Source of the DNA: UBA5972 sp964588725
GTDB lineage: Bacteria > Pseudomonadota > Alphaproteobacteria > Rhodobacterales > Rhodobacteraceae
Assembly (NCBI GenBank): GCA_964588725.1
Contig: CAZPQL010000025.1
Coordinates: forward strand, 1-36,307
Length of the DNA: 36,307 nucleotides
Reading direction: 5' to 3'
The notes beneath the pieces are model-generated. The model was not told the origin of the DNA. It saw only the letters and a list, made by a program, of their open reading frames with translations, and made no database searches. Made by a program: the position numbers and the translations under genes. Positions 1 to 7,607 of this stretch are shown here, piece by piece (positions within the stretch are counted from its first letter, which is position 1; each line of letters begins with the position of its first letter).

Positions 1-54
1 CTCACGACCTTTCGTCCCCCAGACGAACGCGCTACCAAGCTGCGCCATAGCCCG
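1..54 (-). tRNA. tRNA-Pro(GGG), 3' part cut by the window edge
   Basis: Read on the minus strand this begins CGGGCTA (acceptor 5' strand) followed by TG, a D-arm GCGC...GCGC, and an anticodon stem TTCGT/ACGAA enclosing the 7-base loop CTGGGGG. That places anticodon GGG at positions 20 to 18. The variable loop and the first bases of the T-stem follow before the window ends, so the T-arm and 3' acceptor strand are not visible. The body resembles bacterial proline tRNAs. It decodes CCC and possibly CCU. Confidence 0.93.
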
Positions 55-65
55 ACTTGGGGCGT

Positions 66-94
66 GTTATACGTGTTTTGACCAATGGAGCAAG
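66..94 (-). promoter_or_regulatory. Candidate sigma-70 promoter of tRNA-Pro
   Basis: On the minus strand TTGCTC (-35) is separated by 16 bases from TATAAC (-10). The predicted start point lies a few bases before the tRNA 5' end. Spacing and position fit a stable-RNA promoter, but this is motif reading only. Confidence 0.45.
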
Positions 95-143
95 CGTGAA
101 ACCGGCAACCCGCGCGTGGTCGCCTGAAATTCTGACACCCGAC

Positions 144-764
144 TCAGCCCACGTCCATATCCTCGGCAATTTTGGCACGCAGATCGCGCAGCTTGCCATA
201 AAGTACGTGAATACGTTTCTCGCGCGGGCCGCCATACGCCAGCCCCACGCCGCTGCGCTTTGGCGGCGGAGCGACCGGCGCGCTTTCAGACGAGTCGGCC
301 GGTGGTGCTGCCACCGTTGCTTCTGCCTCACTGTCCGAGCGGCTTTCTTTGATCTCATTCGCACGTTCGTCAAAACTTGGTGCGGTGCCGACGTAGCCAA
401 AAACGGGGCGCGGCGCGGCGTCGGGTGACTTGGGTGCCGCTGTGGTCTGATCGGCTTGTTCGAAATCACTGGCGTCACCGGTCGATTGCAATTGCTCGAC
501 CGCCATCCCGGCTACGTGCTTTACACCCTTTTCCTTAAGGATTTTCTGCACGCCTTTGATGGTGATACCGTCGTCGTGCAACAGGCGGCGGATGCCCCCC
601 AACAGCGCCATATCCGTCGGCCGGTAATAGCGTCGACCGCCGGCACGCTTGACAGGCTTGACCTGCGAAAACCGGCTTTCCCAGAAACGCAGAACATGGG
701 CAGGCGTGCCCAGCCACTCAGCGACTTCGCTGATCGTTCTGAATGCTTCGGGGGATTTTTTCAT
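144..764 (-). CDS. MerR-family transcriptional regulator
   Basis: A 206-aa protein with an N-terminal winged-helix MerR-type HTH (about residues 10-78: TISEVAEWLG, VLRFWE, RRYYRP). The rest is a long low-complexity acidic and Ala/Pro-rich region ending in a basic segment that may form a helix (LYGKLRDLRAKIAEDM). MerR proteins bind dyads inside long promoter spacers. No inducer-binding cysteine set is seen, so it does not look like a metal sensor. The ATG at 764 follows the ihfA stop by only 12 bases, so it is very likely co-transcribed with ihfA. The fabH-ihfA-merR-tRNA-Pro order is, from memory, common in Rhodobacterales. The target is unknown. Confidence 0.88.
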   Translation of the reverse strand: MKKSPEAFRTISEVAEWLGTPAHVLRFWESRFSQVKPVKRAGGRRYYRPTDMALLGGIRRLLHDDGITIKGVQKILKEKGVKHVAGMAVEQLQSTGDASDFEQADQTTAAPKSPDAAPRPVFGYVGTAPSFDERANEIKESRSDSEAEATVAAPPADSSESAPVAPPPKRSGVGLAYGGPREKRIHVLYGKLRDLRAKIAEDMDVG

Positions 765-776
765 CGCCGTGCGCCG

Positions 777-1079
777 TTAACGACGGTTACCGGCGGCGAC
801 CTTTTCTTTCATCAGGTGGCTCGGCCGAAAGGTCAAAACCCGGCGCGGGTGGATTGGCACCTCTTCGCCGGTCTTTGGATTTCGGCCGACACGCGCGGAT
901 TTATCGCGCACACCAAAGGTGCCAAAAGATGATATTTTTACGCTGTGCCCCGAGGCCAAAGCGTCGGACATATGGCTTAGAACGCTTTCCACAAGATCGG
1001 CAGATTCGTTGCGCGACAGGCCCACTTCGCGAAACACTGCTTCGCTAAGATCCATGCGCGTCATGGTTTTTCCACTCAT
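777..1079 (-). CDS. ihfA: Integration host factor subunit alpha
   Basis: A 100-aa DNA-bending protein of the HU/IHF family. With IHF-beta it binds and sharply bends DNA at recombination, replication and promoter sites. Diagnostic features are the N-terminal helical dimerisation part (MTRMDLSEAVFREVGLS), the flank KISSFGTFGVRDK, and the beta-arm GRNPKTGEEVPI with the intercalating proline, followed by RRVLTFRPS. The upstream in-frame ATG at 1109 is rejected because GGGGGG sits 7 bases before the ATG at 1079 and because the family length then fits. It lies between fabH (92-base gap with its own candidate promoter) and the merR gene. Confidence 0.96.
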   Translation of the reverse strand: MSGKTMTRMDLSEAVFREVGLSRNESADLVESVLSHMSDALASGHSVKISSFGTFGVRDKSARVGRNPKTGEEVPIHPRRVLTFRPSHLMKEKVAAGNRR

Positions 1080-1112
1080 CAAAAATCCCCCCCTGATTAT
1101 CAATAGCACAAG

Positions 1113-1140
1113 CTTAGAGAGAATCAGAATTAAGAGTCAA
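1113..1140 (-). promoter_or_regulatory. Candidate promoter of ihfA-merR
   Basis: The minus strand carries TTGACT, a 16-base spacer and TCTAAG, about 35 bases before the ihfA start. The -35 is close to consensus and the -10 is weaker. It would let ihfA-merR be expressed independently of the upstream plsX-fabH transcript. Confidence 0.45.
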
Positions 1141-1171
1141 TATCAACGGGTTGGAAACAAGCGATTATTCG

Positions 1172-2149
1172 CTACCAGCGCAAAACAACCGACCCCCAGG
1201 CCAGGCCACCGCCAATGGCTTCGGTCACCAAAAGGTCGCCTTGGGTGATTTTTCCAGTCGCGCTGCCCACCGATATCGCCAGCGGAATCGAGGCCGCCGA
1301 AGTGTTGCCGTGGTCCTGAACGGTCACCACTACTTTGCTCATGGGCAATCCCATTTTCTGGGCCGTGGATTTGATGATCCGCAAATTGGCCTGATGCGGC
1401 ACCACCCAGTCGATATCGCTGGCCTCAAGCCCTGCCTTGGACAGGGCAGCTTCGGCGGTCTGCGCCAACTTGACAACCGCGTGTTTGAAAATTTCGCGGC
1501 CTTCCATTTTTAGCACACCCGCGGTTTGGGTCGAGGACACGCCGCCGTCCACATACAAAAGCTGGTTGAAACGCCCGTCCGAATGAAGGTCTGTCGCCAG
1601 AATGCCCCTGTCCTGTGGTGTACCTTCTGCCGGCTGTGCCTCAAGCACCACAGCCCCGGCCCCGTCGCCAAACAGCACGCAGGTCGAACGGTCCTGCCAG
1701 TCCATGATACGCGAAAATGTCTCGGCACCAATCACCAGAACGCGCTGTGCCTGTCCCGATACGATCAGCGCATTGGCGTTGGCCGTGGCAAAGACGAAAC
1801 CAGCGCACACTGCCTGAACGTCAAAGGCAAAACCGCTGGTCATGCCCAGAGCTGCCTGCACTTTCGTTGCAGTAGAGGGAAAAGTCTGATCCGGCGTCGA
1901 CGTGGCCAGCACAACGGCGTCCAGCGTATCGGCGGTTATACCGGCATCTTTCAGCGCGTTGTTTGCCGCCTTGATCGCCAAATCCGACGTGAGCTCGCCT
2001 TCGGCAGCAAAATGGCGCCTCTCGATACCCGAACGCGATTTGATCCACGCATCGGATGTATCAAGCGTTTTTTCAAATTCTGCATTGGGAACGACGCGTT
2101 CAGGCAAATAGTGCCCAACACCAATTGCGACTGCGCGAAGGGTATTCAT
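1172..2149 (-). CDS. fabH: 3-oxoacyl-[acyl-carrier-protein] synthase III (KAS III)
   Basis: A 325-aa condensing enzyme that joins acetyl-CoA (or another acyl-CoA) to malonyl-ACP to begin type II fatty-acid synthesis in the cytosol. The thiolase-fold catalytic triad is visible: Cys115 in VQAVCAGF, His252 in VVPHQANLRI and Asn282 in DHGNTSAAS. The GDGAGAVVLE glycine-rich stretch and the C-terminal GGGLAWGSVVLRW are typical of FabH. Length matches the family (about 320 aa). It starts 8 bases after the plsX stop, with only a weak Shine-Dalgarno, so translational coupling is likely. Being next to plsX couples acyl-phosphate and fatty-acid initiation. Confidence 0.97.
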   Translation of the reverse strand: MNTLRAVAIGVGHYLPERVVPNAEFEKTLDTSDAWIKSRSGIERRHFAAEGELTSDLAIKAANNALKDAGITADTLDAVVLATSTPDQTFPSTATKVQAALGMTSGFAFDVQAVCAGFVFATANANALIVSGQAQRVLVIGAETFSRIMDWQDRSTCVLFGDGAGAVVLEAQPAEGTPQDRGILATDLHSDGRFNQLLYVDGGVSSTQTAGVLKMEGREIFKHAVVKLAQTAEAALSKAGLEASDIDWVVPHQANLRIIKSTAQKMGLPMSKVVVTVQDHGNTSAASIPLAISVGSATGKITQGDLLVTEAIGGGLAWGSVVLRW

Positions 2150-2157
2150 CAGATAGT

Positions 2158-3261
2158 TTAACTTTCAGCTGCGAGCGCGGGTGCATCATCGCGCCCGGCA
2201 GAACCAGACGCAACCCGCGCCGACAGTTTTTTGCTAAAATCGTTCTGCGCCAGCCGGTAGGCCAGTCCTATCGCCGCAGATACGCCGGTCGCGTCGGCGT
2301 CGCCGTGCGATTTTATGACAATGCCGTTGAGCCCCAGAAAAACACCGCCGTTCACCCGACGCGGATCGATGCGCCTGGACAGACGCCGCAGCGACGTCAG
2401 GGCAAACAATGCGCCAAGGCGCGACAGCGGCGAATACCGAAAGGCTTTGGCCAAAAGTTCACGGATCAGGCTGGCGGTACCTTCAGCGGTTTTCAGCGCG
2501 ACGTTGCCCGTGAACCCGTCGGTAATGATGACATCAACTTTGTCCGACGGAATATCTCCGCCTTCAACAAAGCCCACAAAGGTAAGTCCGTTTTCCGCAG
2601 CGACGCTGGTGATCAGATCGTGTGCTTCTTTCAAAACGGCGTGGCCTTTGTGTTCTTCTGTACCCACGTTCAGCAAGCCGATGCGTGGCTGGGTCAATCC
2701 CAGTCCGTTACGCGCATAGGATGTCCCCATCAGCGCGTATTGCAGCAGATCCTTTGCATCGGCCCGAATGTCGGCACCCACGTCAAGCATGATATTAAAA
2801 CTTTGCGGGTTGCGCGACGGAAACAACACCGCGATGGCCGGACGTGTCACCCCGGGGGCCTTGCGCAAACGGATCATCGACACCGCCATCAAAGCGCCGG
2901 TGTTGCCGCAAGACACCGCGACAGATGCCGCGCCATCGCGCACAGACTCGATCGCGCCCCACATCGAGGTGCCTTTGCCGTTTCGCATGGCGTGGCTGGG
3001 TTTTTCGTCCATCGCCACGGTACGCTCGGTGTGGAAAATCTCGCAGCGGTCGGCAAGCAATTTGCGTTTGCCGATCAACCGCCGAAGTTTTGGCTCGTCG
3101 CCATGAATCGCAAACCGGATATCGGGATGGTTTTTAACCGACAGAACCATGCCGGCTACGACAGCGCCGGGGCCACGGTCACCGCCCATGGCGTCGATGG
3201 ACACAACCACGTCTTCCTGATCCGTAGAACTAGAAAATGTGTCCTCAAAACCCGCCGTCAT
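2158..3261 (-). CDS. plsX: Phosphate acyltransferase PlsX
   Basis: A 367-aa protein that converts acyl-ACP to acyl-phosphate, the donor for PlsY in phosphatidic-acid synthesis; peripheral membrane enzyme. Family hallmarks are SIDAMGGDRGPGAVV near the N-terminus, SHAMRNGKGTSM, SCGNTGALMA, NVGTEEHKG, and GFTGNVALKTAEG. The ATG at 3261 was chosen over the upstream in-frame start because AGGAA sits 5 bases before it and the sequence upstream reads through rpmF. The protein has about 18 extra N-terminal residues before VVVSIDAMGG. It lies 26 bases after rpmF and 8 bases before fabH, the standard rpmF-plsX-fabH order. Confidence 0.96.
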   Translation of the reverse strand: MTAGFEDTFSSSTDQEDVVVSIDAMGGDRGPGAVVAGMVLSVKNHPDIRFAIHGDEPKLRRLIGKRKLLADRCEIFHTERTVAMDEKPSHAMRNGKGTSMWGAIESVRDGAASVAVSCGNTGALMAVSMIRLRKAPGVTRPAIAVLFPSRNPQSFNIMLDVGADIRADAKDLLQYALMGTSYARNGLGLTQPRIGLLNVGTEEHKGHAVLKEAHDLITSVAAENGLTFVGFVEGGDIPSDKVDVIITDGFTGNVALKTAEGTASLIRELLAKAFRYSPLSRLGALFALTSLRRLSRRIDPRRVNGGVFLGLNGIVIKSHGDADATGVSAAIGLAYRLAQNDFSKKLSARVASGSAGRDDAPALAAES

Positions 3262-3287
3262 ACGTTCCTGCCCCCGGCAGTTTTGCG

Positions 3288-3494
3288 TTATGCTGCGTCG
3301 TCGTCCAGATCGATATCGTCGGCCATAACGACCACTTCGCGATCGCCGTAATGGCCACAAGCACTGCAGACGTGATGCGGGCGCTTTAATTCACCGCAAT
3401 TGGGACATTCGTTGGGGTTACCGGCGACCAGCGCATCATGAGACCGCCTTTGCCCCCGACGAGAGCGGGTGATTTTACTTTTGGGGACAGCCAT
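3288..3494 (-). CDS. rpmF: 50S ribosomal protein L32
   Basis: A 68-aa small basic ribosomal protein. The N-terminus MAVPKSKITRSRRGQRRSHD is typical of L32. It has the zinc-ribbon pairs CPNC and CSAC and the alphaproteobacterial acidic tail (ADDIDLDDDAA). The conserved neighbour relationship yceD-rpmF-plsX is seen here, although 160 bases separate it from the DUF177 gene. Confidence 0.97.
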   Translation of the reverse strand: MAVPKSKITRSRRGQRRSHDALVAGNPNECPNCGELKRPHHVCSACGHYGDREVVVMADDIDLDDDAA

Positions 3495-3554
3495 GTCGCA
3501 ACCTTTATTTGTCGGGGGTGATCCCGGATGATTTCAGATGAGCGGTGTTAAGCA

Positions 3555-3584
3555 CGTATACGCACAGACGTAAGGGCTTGCCAA
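3555..3584 (-). promoter_or_regulatory. Candidate promoter of rpmF-plsX-fabH
   Basis: The minus strand reads TTGGCA, 18 bases, then TATACG, placing a start point about 55 bases before the rpmF ATG. The -35 overlaps one arm of a 9-base inverted repeat (3573-3581 with 3632-3640). Motif-level evidence only. Confidence 0.3.
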
Positions 3585-3656
3585 CCTGAATTGGAAAGAG
3601 AGCGGCGAAAATACAAAAGAATAAAGTATCCGCAAGCCCTTTTTCGCGAATTGATG

Positions 3657-4226
3657 CTATTTGTTCATTTTATCGCGCAGCGCCGCAAGGGGCGCAAATG
3701 GTTTGGCATCTTCGTCCCGCAGCGGGCTGACACCCGGCGCAGCGAACTGTGCCTGACCAAGTAATGCATCGTCAACGCGCGGATACAACGGCAAGTTCAG
3801 CGCCAGAACTTCAAGCAGGATGTCCTCAAGATCAATCGTCGGTGTCAGCGGCTCACGTTGTTCGTCGCCGTCGAATTCGACTTCGGACGGCGCTTGGGCC
3901 CCTTCGTCGTCGGCGATGAAGCGCCGCGTGAACGCGACATCAAGGCGCGTCGTCACGGGTTCAAGCGTCACCACACAAGGTTGTTCAACCGTGGCACCCA
4001 AAGTCCCGTCAAGCCGCCAATCCGAGCGCCCATCGCTGCGCAGCGCCGCATGAAAACTAAGTTTTCGCAACGCGAGCAGCCCGAATTGGCCGCAAATTTC
4101 ACTCCGGCGGCGCCCATCGGGAGTCACCGTGAACTCTGTGGTGCGCCGCGCGTTCAGTGCGGAAAATTCCACCACATGGTTACCGGCACCGCTAAGCCCG
4201 GCTTTGGGGGGGGGATCGATCGGCAT
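3657..4226 (-). CDS. YceD family protein (DUF177)
   Basis: A 189-aa protein of the DUF177/YceD family, found beside rpmF in most Gram-negative bacteria and linked in the literature to 23S rRNA handling. Seen here are the central PCVVTLEPVTTRLD element (the equivalent of the family's C..CL.P segment, with only one cysteine kept) and the acidic IDLEDILLEVLALNLPLYPR segment. The ATG at 4226 is preferred over an upstream TTG at 4268 because GGAAAG lies about 10 bases upstream and the protein then has normal length. Molecular function is not established from sequence. Confidence 0.85.
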   Translation of the reverse strand: MPIDPPPKAGLSGAGNHVVEFSALNARRTTEFTVTPDGRRRSEICGQFGLLALRKLSFHAALRSDGRSDWRLDGTLGATVEQPCVVTLEPVTTRLDVAFTRRFIADDEGAQAPSEVEFDGDEQREPLTPTIDLEDILLEVLALNLPLYPRVDDALLGQAQFAAPGVSPLRDEDAKPFAPLAALRDKMNK

Positions 4227-4337
4227 GATTTTGCAACTTTCCACAAATATCGGCCCGTGGCGCGTCAACTTTCTTGAATGTTTTGTGCGGGTTGGTTAGG
4301 ACCGGATCACGAAGCAACGGGCAACACAGAGGTCGGC

Positions 4338-4784
4338 ATGACAGCATGGCAGGAAAGGGCGACGCAGGGTTTTGCCTGTTTTTTACTGAGCGTCGTCATC
4401 GGGTGCTCGGCGACTTTTGTCAACCATGGATATGCGCCGACCGATCTTGAACTGGAAGAAATCATTGTGGGTGTGGATGACCGCGCCTCAGTCGAAGAAA
4501 CCATCGGGCGCCCATCGAGCGCCGGAGTATTGCAGGAAGGCGGGTGGTATTACGTATCAAGCCGCGTGCGCCATTTCACATATAAGGAACCCGAGGTGAT
4601 CGACCGCCAGCTGGTGGCAGTGTCTTTTGACAAGCGCGGTGTGGTGTCCAATGTAGAGCGTTTTACGCTGGAAGACGGACGGGTGATCGCACTAAGTCGC
4701 CGGGTCACGGCATCGGCGATCAAGGGCATCACCTTTTTGCAGCAGATGCTGGGCAACATCGGAAATTTTGATTTCAATAAATGA
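4338..4784 (+). CDS. BamE/SmpA-type outer-membrane assembly lipoprotein
   Basis: A 148-aa predicted lipoprotein. The signal segment has a hydrophobic core ending VVIGC, so Cys23 would be lipidated. The mature part carries the SmpA/OmlA fold pattern: a GVDDRASVEETIGRPSSAG helix-turn and WYYVSSRVRHFTY, then a strand pair VAVSFDKRGVVSNVERF. BamE helps the BAM complex insert beta-barrel proteins in the outer membrane. The ATG at 4338 was chosen because GAGG precedes it and it gives a compact lipoprotein signal; an upstream start at 4278 would bury it. It is divergent from the DUF177 gene. Confidence 0.87.
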   Translation: MTAWQERATQGFACFLLSVVIGCSATFVNHGYAPTDLELEEIIVGVDDRASVEETIGRPSSAGVLQEGGWYYVSSRVRHFTYKEPEVIDRQLVAVSFDKRGVVSNVERFTLEDGRVIALSRRVTASAIKGITFLQQMLGNIGNFDFNK

Positions 4785-5156
4785 TCCGAACCGAAGCACA
4801 TGAAGGCCGGGCCTGACCTCTGGCAAGGGGTTTTCTACAGGTCGTCTGTTCACACTCAATCAGGATCATTGCGGTATTTCGCGTTTTACCTGAACAATGC
4901 TTTGGAAATTGGTGCAAGGATTTTGGCGAAAATTCGGCGGCTCAGATTAGACCAAAAGCCCATCTTTTGCCCCGGATGAAAGCCAGACAGCAGGTGCACG
5001 CCCTGTTATTTCCGGGTGTTGCGGTTTCGGGGATTGCGCGGTTTGCCACTCGCGCGCGTTCCGCGCCTGATGCCAATATTCATCAATCGAAACATCACGC
5101 GGCGCAGAATCATCATGATCATTCTTTCCATCGCCACGACCTTTCATCCGTAGGGA
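4785..5156. other. 372-base stretch without a secure gene
   Basis: It lies between the BamE-like gene and the scpB stop codon, which converge here. The bamE-proximal part has no clear terminator; an AGGCC/GGCCT pair at about 4803-4813 has too short a loop. The scpB-proximal part contains one 66-codon minus-strand reading frame, listed separately. I see no RNA gene or repeat. Confidence 0.5.
4947..5147 (-). CDS. Doubtful 66-aa ORF downstream of scpB
   Basis: This minus-strand frame opens 9 bases after the scpB stop and encodes a hydrophilic His/Asp-rich peptide (MKGRGDGKNDHDD..., DEYWHQARNAREW). No domain is recognised and the ribosome-binding site is poor (TACGG directly before ATG). Its position fits an operon tail, but composition alone does not prove it is translated. 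It is not a TatA/B/C remnant that I can recognise. Confidence 0.3.
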   Translation of the reverse strand: MKGRGDGKNDHDDSAPRDVSIDEYWHQARNAREWQTAQSPKPQHPEITGRAPAVWLSSGAKDGLLV

Positions 5157-5813
5157 TCATTCAAACATCTCGTCCTGTCCGGCGTCGGGATCGTCTGACA
5201 ACCCGTCGTCAACAATCGCAGGGGCATCTCCGGGCGGTGGCCGGTTATCCAAAAGCCCGGCGTCACGCAACTCTTTCAACCCCGGCAAATCGCGCGCTGA
5301 TTCCAACCCGAAATGATCCAGAAATTCCTGAGTAGCCACGAATGTTACGGGCCTCCCGGGCGTCATGCGTCGTCGCCCAAGCCGAATCCATTGCTGTTCC
5401 ATCAGCAAATCAACAGTGCCCCCGGATACAGCTACACCACGAATTTCCTCGATTTCGGAACGTGTGACGGGTTGATGGTAGGCGATGATCGCCAGTGTTT
5501 CCATTGCGGCACGCGACAGTTTGCGCATCTCGACTGTCTCGCGCTGCATCAGAAAACCCAGATCGGGCGCCGTACGCAACGCGTAGGCGTCACCGACCTT
5601 CACCAGTTCCACTCCGCGCCCAAGAAACCGTTTGCGTACAAGGGTCAGCGCCTCGGCGGCATCCGAGCCGTGTGGCATTCTGGACTCCAGTTCGCGCAGG
5701 TTCAAAGGCGCTGAAGAGGCAAACAGCATCGCCTCGATCATGCGTTCCTGTTCAGCCAATGGCGGCGCGTCAAATAACGTGTCGGTGTCAAATTTGCCGT
5801 CGGTATCAGGCAT
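5157..5813 (-). CDS. scpB: Segregation and condensation protein B
   Basis: A 218-aa protein with two winged-helix domains (about residues 20-170), the kleisin-associated partner of ScpA in the SMC condensin complex that compacts and separates chromosomes. Family signatures are IEAMLFASSAPL, AMETLAIIAYHQPVTRSEIE and RGVAVSGGTVDLLMEQ, then GRPVTFVATQEFLDHFGL. A GTG at 5819 overlaps the scpA stop, but GGAAAG is only 2 bases from it and 8 bases from the ATG at 5813, so the ATG is preferred. The acidic C-terminal tail is variable. It ends the dgt-to-scpB leftward block. Confidence 0.94.
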   Translation of the reverse strand: MPDTDGKFDTDTLFDAPPLAEQERMIEAMLFASSAPLNLRELESRMPHGSDAAEALTLVRKRFLGRGVELVKVGDAYALRTAPDLGFLMQRETVEMRKLSRAAMETLAIIAYHQPVTRSEIEEIRGVAVSGGTVDLLMEQQWIRLGRRRMTPGRPVTFVATQEFLDHFGLESARDLPGLKELRDAGLLDNRPPPGDAPAIVDDGLSDDPDAGQDEMFE

Positions 5814-5815
5814 TT

Positions 5816-6613
5816 TCACGTCTTTCCACGCAACTGAATCGGCGCGAAATTGCCGTTTTGGCGCACTTCCATCCGCCCCATGCGCACCATTTCCAAAGCT
5901 GCGGCAAACGTCGACGCGGTCGCAGAGCGCAGATGCGCGCGTTCGCCACCCCAGCCTTCGGGTAAAAACTGAATCAGATCACCCCATTCGACAGCGGTGC
6001 CAACCAGCGTCGCCAGCCGTGCCATGGCCTGCTCCATCGTGAATACCGGCCCACGCTTCAGGCTGAGTGGCACGAAATCATCCCTGGTTTTCACCAGCGC
6101 ATAGGCCTGCATGAGATCAAGCAATGTCGCGCCATATTTGATCTTGCGCGCACGCGATACACTTTCGGGCAGCCCACGGGCAAAGAAATCACGACCTTTG
6201 CGGTCCCGTGCCATCAGGCGTGCCGCCGCGCGACGCATGGCCTCCAGCCGTTCCAATTGAAACGCCAGATGCGCGGCCAATTCCGCGCCGCTTGGACCGT
6301 CGTCATCGGGATCGGGCGGCAGTAACAATCGCGACTTGAGATAGGCCATCCACGCCGCCATCACCAGATAATCCGCCGCAAGTTCGATGCGCAGATTATT
6401 GGCGGTTTCGATGAACCCGAGATATTGTTCGGCCAGTTGCAGAATCGAAATCTTGCGCACATCGACTTTTTGCGTGCGCGACAGCATCAGCAGCAGATCG
6501 AGCGGTCCCTCGTACCCATCGAGATCCACGCACAGGGCTTCCGACTGCAAGCGGCTTTCGACCGAATGCCCGGGGTCGCCGTCAAATGATTCTATGCCGA
6601 TGTCCTCAATCAT
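5816..6613 (-). CDS. scpA: Segregation and condensation protein A (kleisin)
   Basis: A 265-aa kleisin that bridges the SMC heads and binds ScpB. Seen are the N-terminal helical signature YEGPLDLLLMLSRTQKVDV, then EQYLGFIE and DYLVMAAWMAYLKSRLLLP, and a C-terminal winged-helix part (ALVKTRDDFVPLSLK...). The ATG at 6613 overlaps the nagZ stop by 8 bases (ATGATTGA) and has AAGGTGG 7 bases upstream, which decides this start over an upstream frame opening inside nagZ. nagZ-scpA-scpB is a standard alphaproteobacterial order. Confidence 0.95.
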   Translation of the reverse strand: MIEDIGIESFDGDPGHSVESRLQSEALCVDLDGYEGPLDLLLMLSRTQKVDVRKISILQLAEQYLGFIETANNLRIELAADYLVMAAWMAYLKSRLLLPPDPDDDGPSGAELAAHLAFQLERLEAMRRAAARLMARDRKGRDFFARGLPESVSRARKIKYGATLLDLMQAYALVKTRDDFVPLSLKRGPVFTMEQAMARLATLVGTAVEWGDLIQFLPEGWGGERAHLRSATASTFAAALEMVRMGRMEVRQNGNFAPIQLRGKT

Positions 6614-7607
6614 TGTGGGCCACCTTAATCCCTGCGCCCGCCTGCGCCAAGAGCGCCGCGCGATCAAATTTCGCGCCCATTTTACGCAGTTTCAGCGCGC
6701 GCGCCGCGCGGTCCGCGCCCGCCGTGCTCAGGGCGCCCACCGCGTCGGCAATTTCGCGCATTTCTGCCATCACGCCATTACAATGCAAAACCACGTCGCA
6801 ACCCGCTGCCAGAGCCTTGGCAGCCAGACTTCCCAGTCGGCCCCTGAGCGCCTTCATGGATATATCGTCGCTCATTAACAGACCGTCAAAGCCGATGTCG
6901 TCGCGGATCACCCCGATGACGTCGGGCGACAATGTGGCGGGACGCGCAGCGTCGATCTGGCTGTAAACAACGTGTGCCGTCATCGCCATCGGCAGGTCGT
7001 TCAGCGCACGGAACGGCGCGAAATCCACAGCCTGCAACTGTGCGCGCGTGGCGTGCGTCACCGGTAATTCCAGATGGCTGTCGGCAATCGGTCGCCCGTG
7101 CCCCGGAATATGTTTGATAATTGGCAGTATACCGCCCGCCAGTAACCCCTGCGCCACCGCCCGCGCACCGGTCGTCACCGCTGCCGCATCGACGCCGTAA
7201 CACCGGTCATAGATTATTTCGTGCACGCCCTTTTGCGGGACGTCGGCCATGGGCGCGCAGTTTACGTCGATCCCGACCGCCTGTAATTCGGCGGCGATCA
7301 GGCGATACTGCGCCCAAAGCGCCCGGGGGCCGTCCACTTTGGCGGCCTGCACGATTGGCGCGGGCCACTCCAGCCAATGGGGCGGTCGCAAGCGCGCCAC
7401 ACGCCCGCCTTCCTGATCGATCAGAACGGGTGCGTTTCGCCCCACTGTGGCCCGCAATTCAGCGGTCAGAGCCCGCAGTTGGTCCGGCGCGTCCACGTTG
7501 CGGGCAAAAAGAATAAATCCCCAGGGATCGACCGTTTGGAAAAACACGGTCTCTTGCGGAGTCAAAGCGGTTCCTGCGCAGCCAAATATGACTGCCCGCG
7601 ATGCCAT
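6606..7607 (-). CDS. nagZ: Beta-N-acetylhexosaminidase (peptidoglycan recycling)
   Basis: A 333-aa family 3 glycoside hydrolase. NagZ removes N-acetylglucosamine from anhydro-muropeptides in the cytosol. The active-site loop KHIPGHGRPIADSHLELP (about residues 165-182) and the nucleophile loop MSDDISMKAL (about 245-254) are intact, as is the substrate-contact region IDQEGGRVARL. There is no signal peptide, as expected. The start ATG overlaps the stop of the SPOR gene by one base (TGATG), implying coupled translation. Confidence 0.94.
   Translation of the reverse strand: MASRAVIFGCAGTALTPQETVFFQTVDPWGFILFARNVDAPDQLRALTAELRATVGRNAPVLIDQEGGRVARLRPPHWLEWPAPIVQAAKVDGPRALWAQYRLIAAELQAVGIDVNCAPMADVPQKGVHEIIYDRCYGVDAAAVTTGARAVAQGLLAGGILPIIKHIPGHGRPIADSHLELPVTHATRAQLQAVDFAPFRALNDLPMAMTAHVVYSQIDAARPATLSPDVIGVIRDDIGFDGLLMSDDISMKALRGRLGSLAAKALAAGCDVVLHCNGVMAEMREIADAVGALSTAGADRAARALKLRKMGAKFDRAALLAQAGAGIKVAHND

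Noticed and set aside
2056..3351. 431-codon open frame on the plus strand
   Set aside because: Entirely antisense to plsX, whose protein shows all family motifs; the frame has no recognisable domain.
4780..4870. AATGATCC/GGATCATT inverted repeat
   Set aside because: Arms are 75 bases apart, one is in the bamE stop region, and nothing links them; likely chance.
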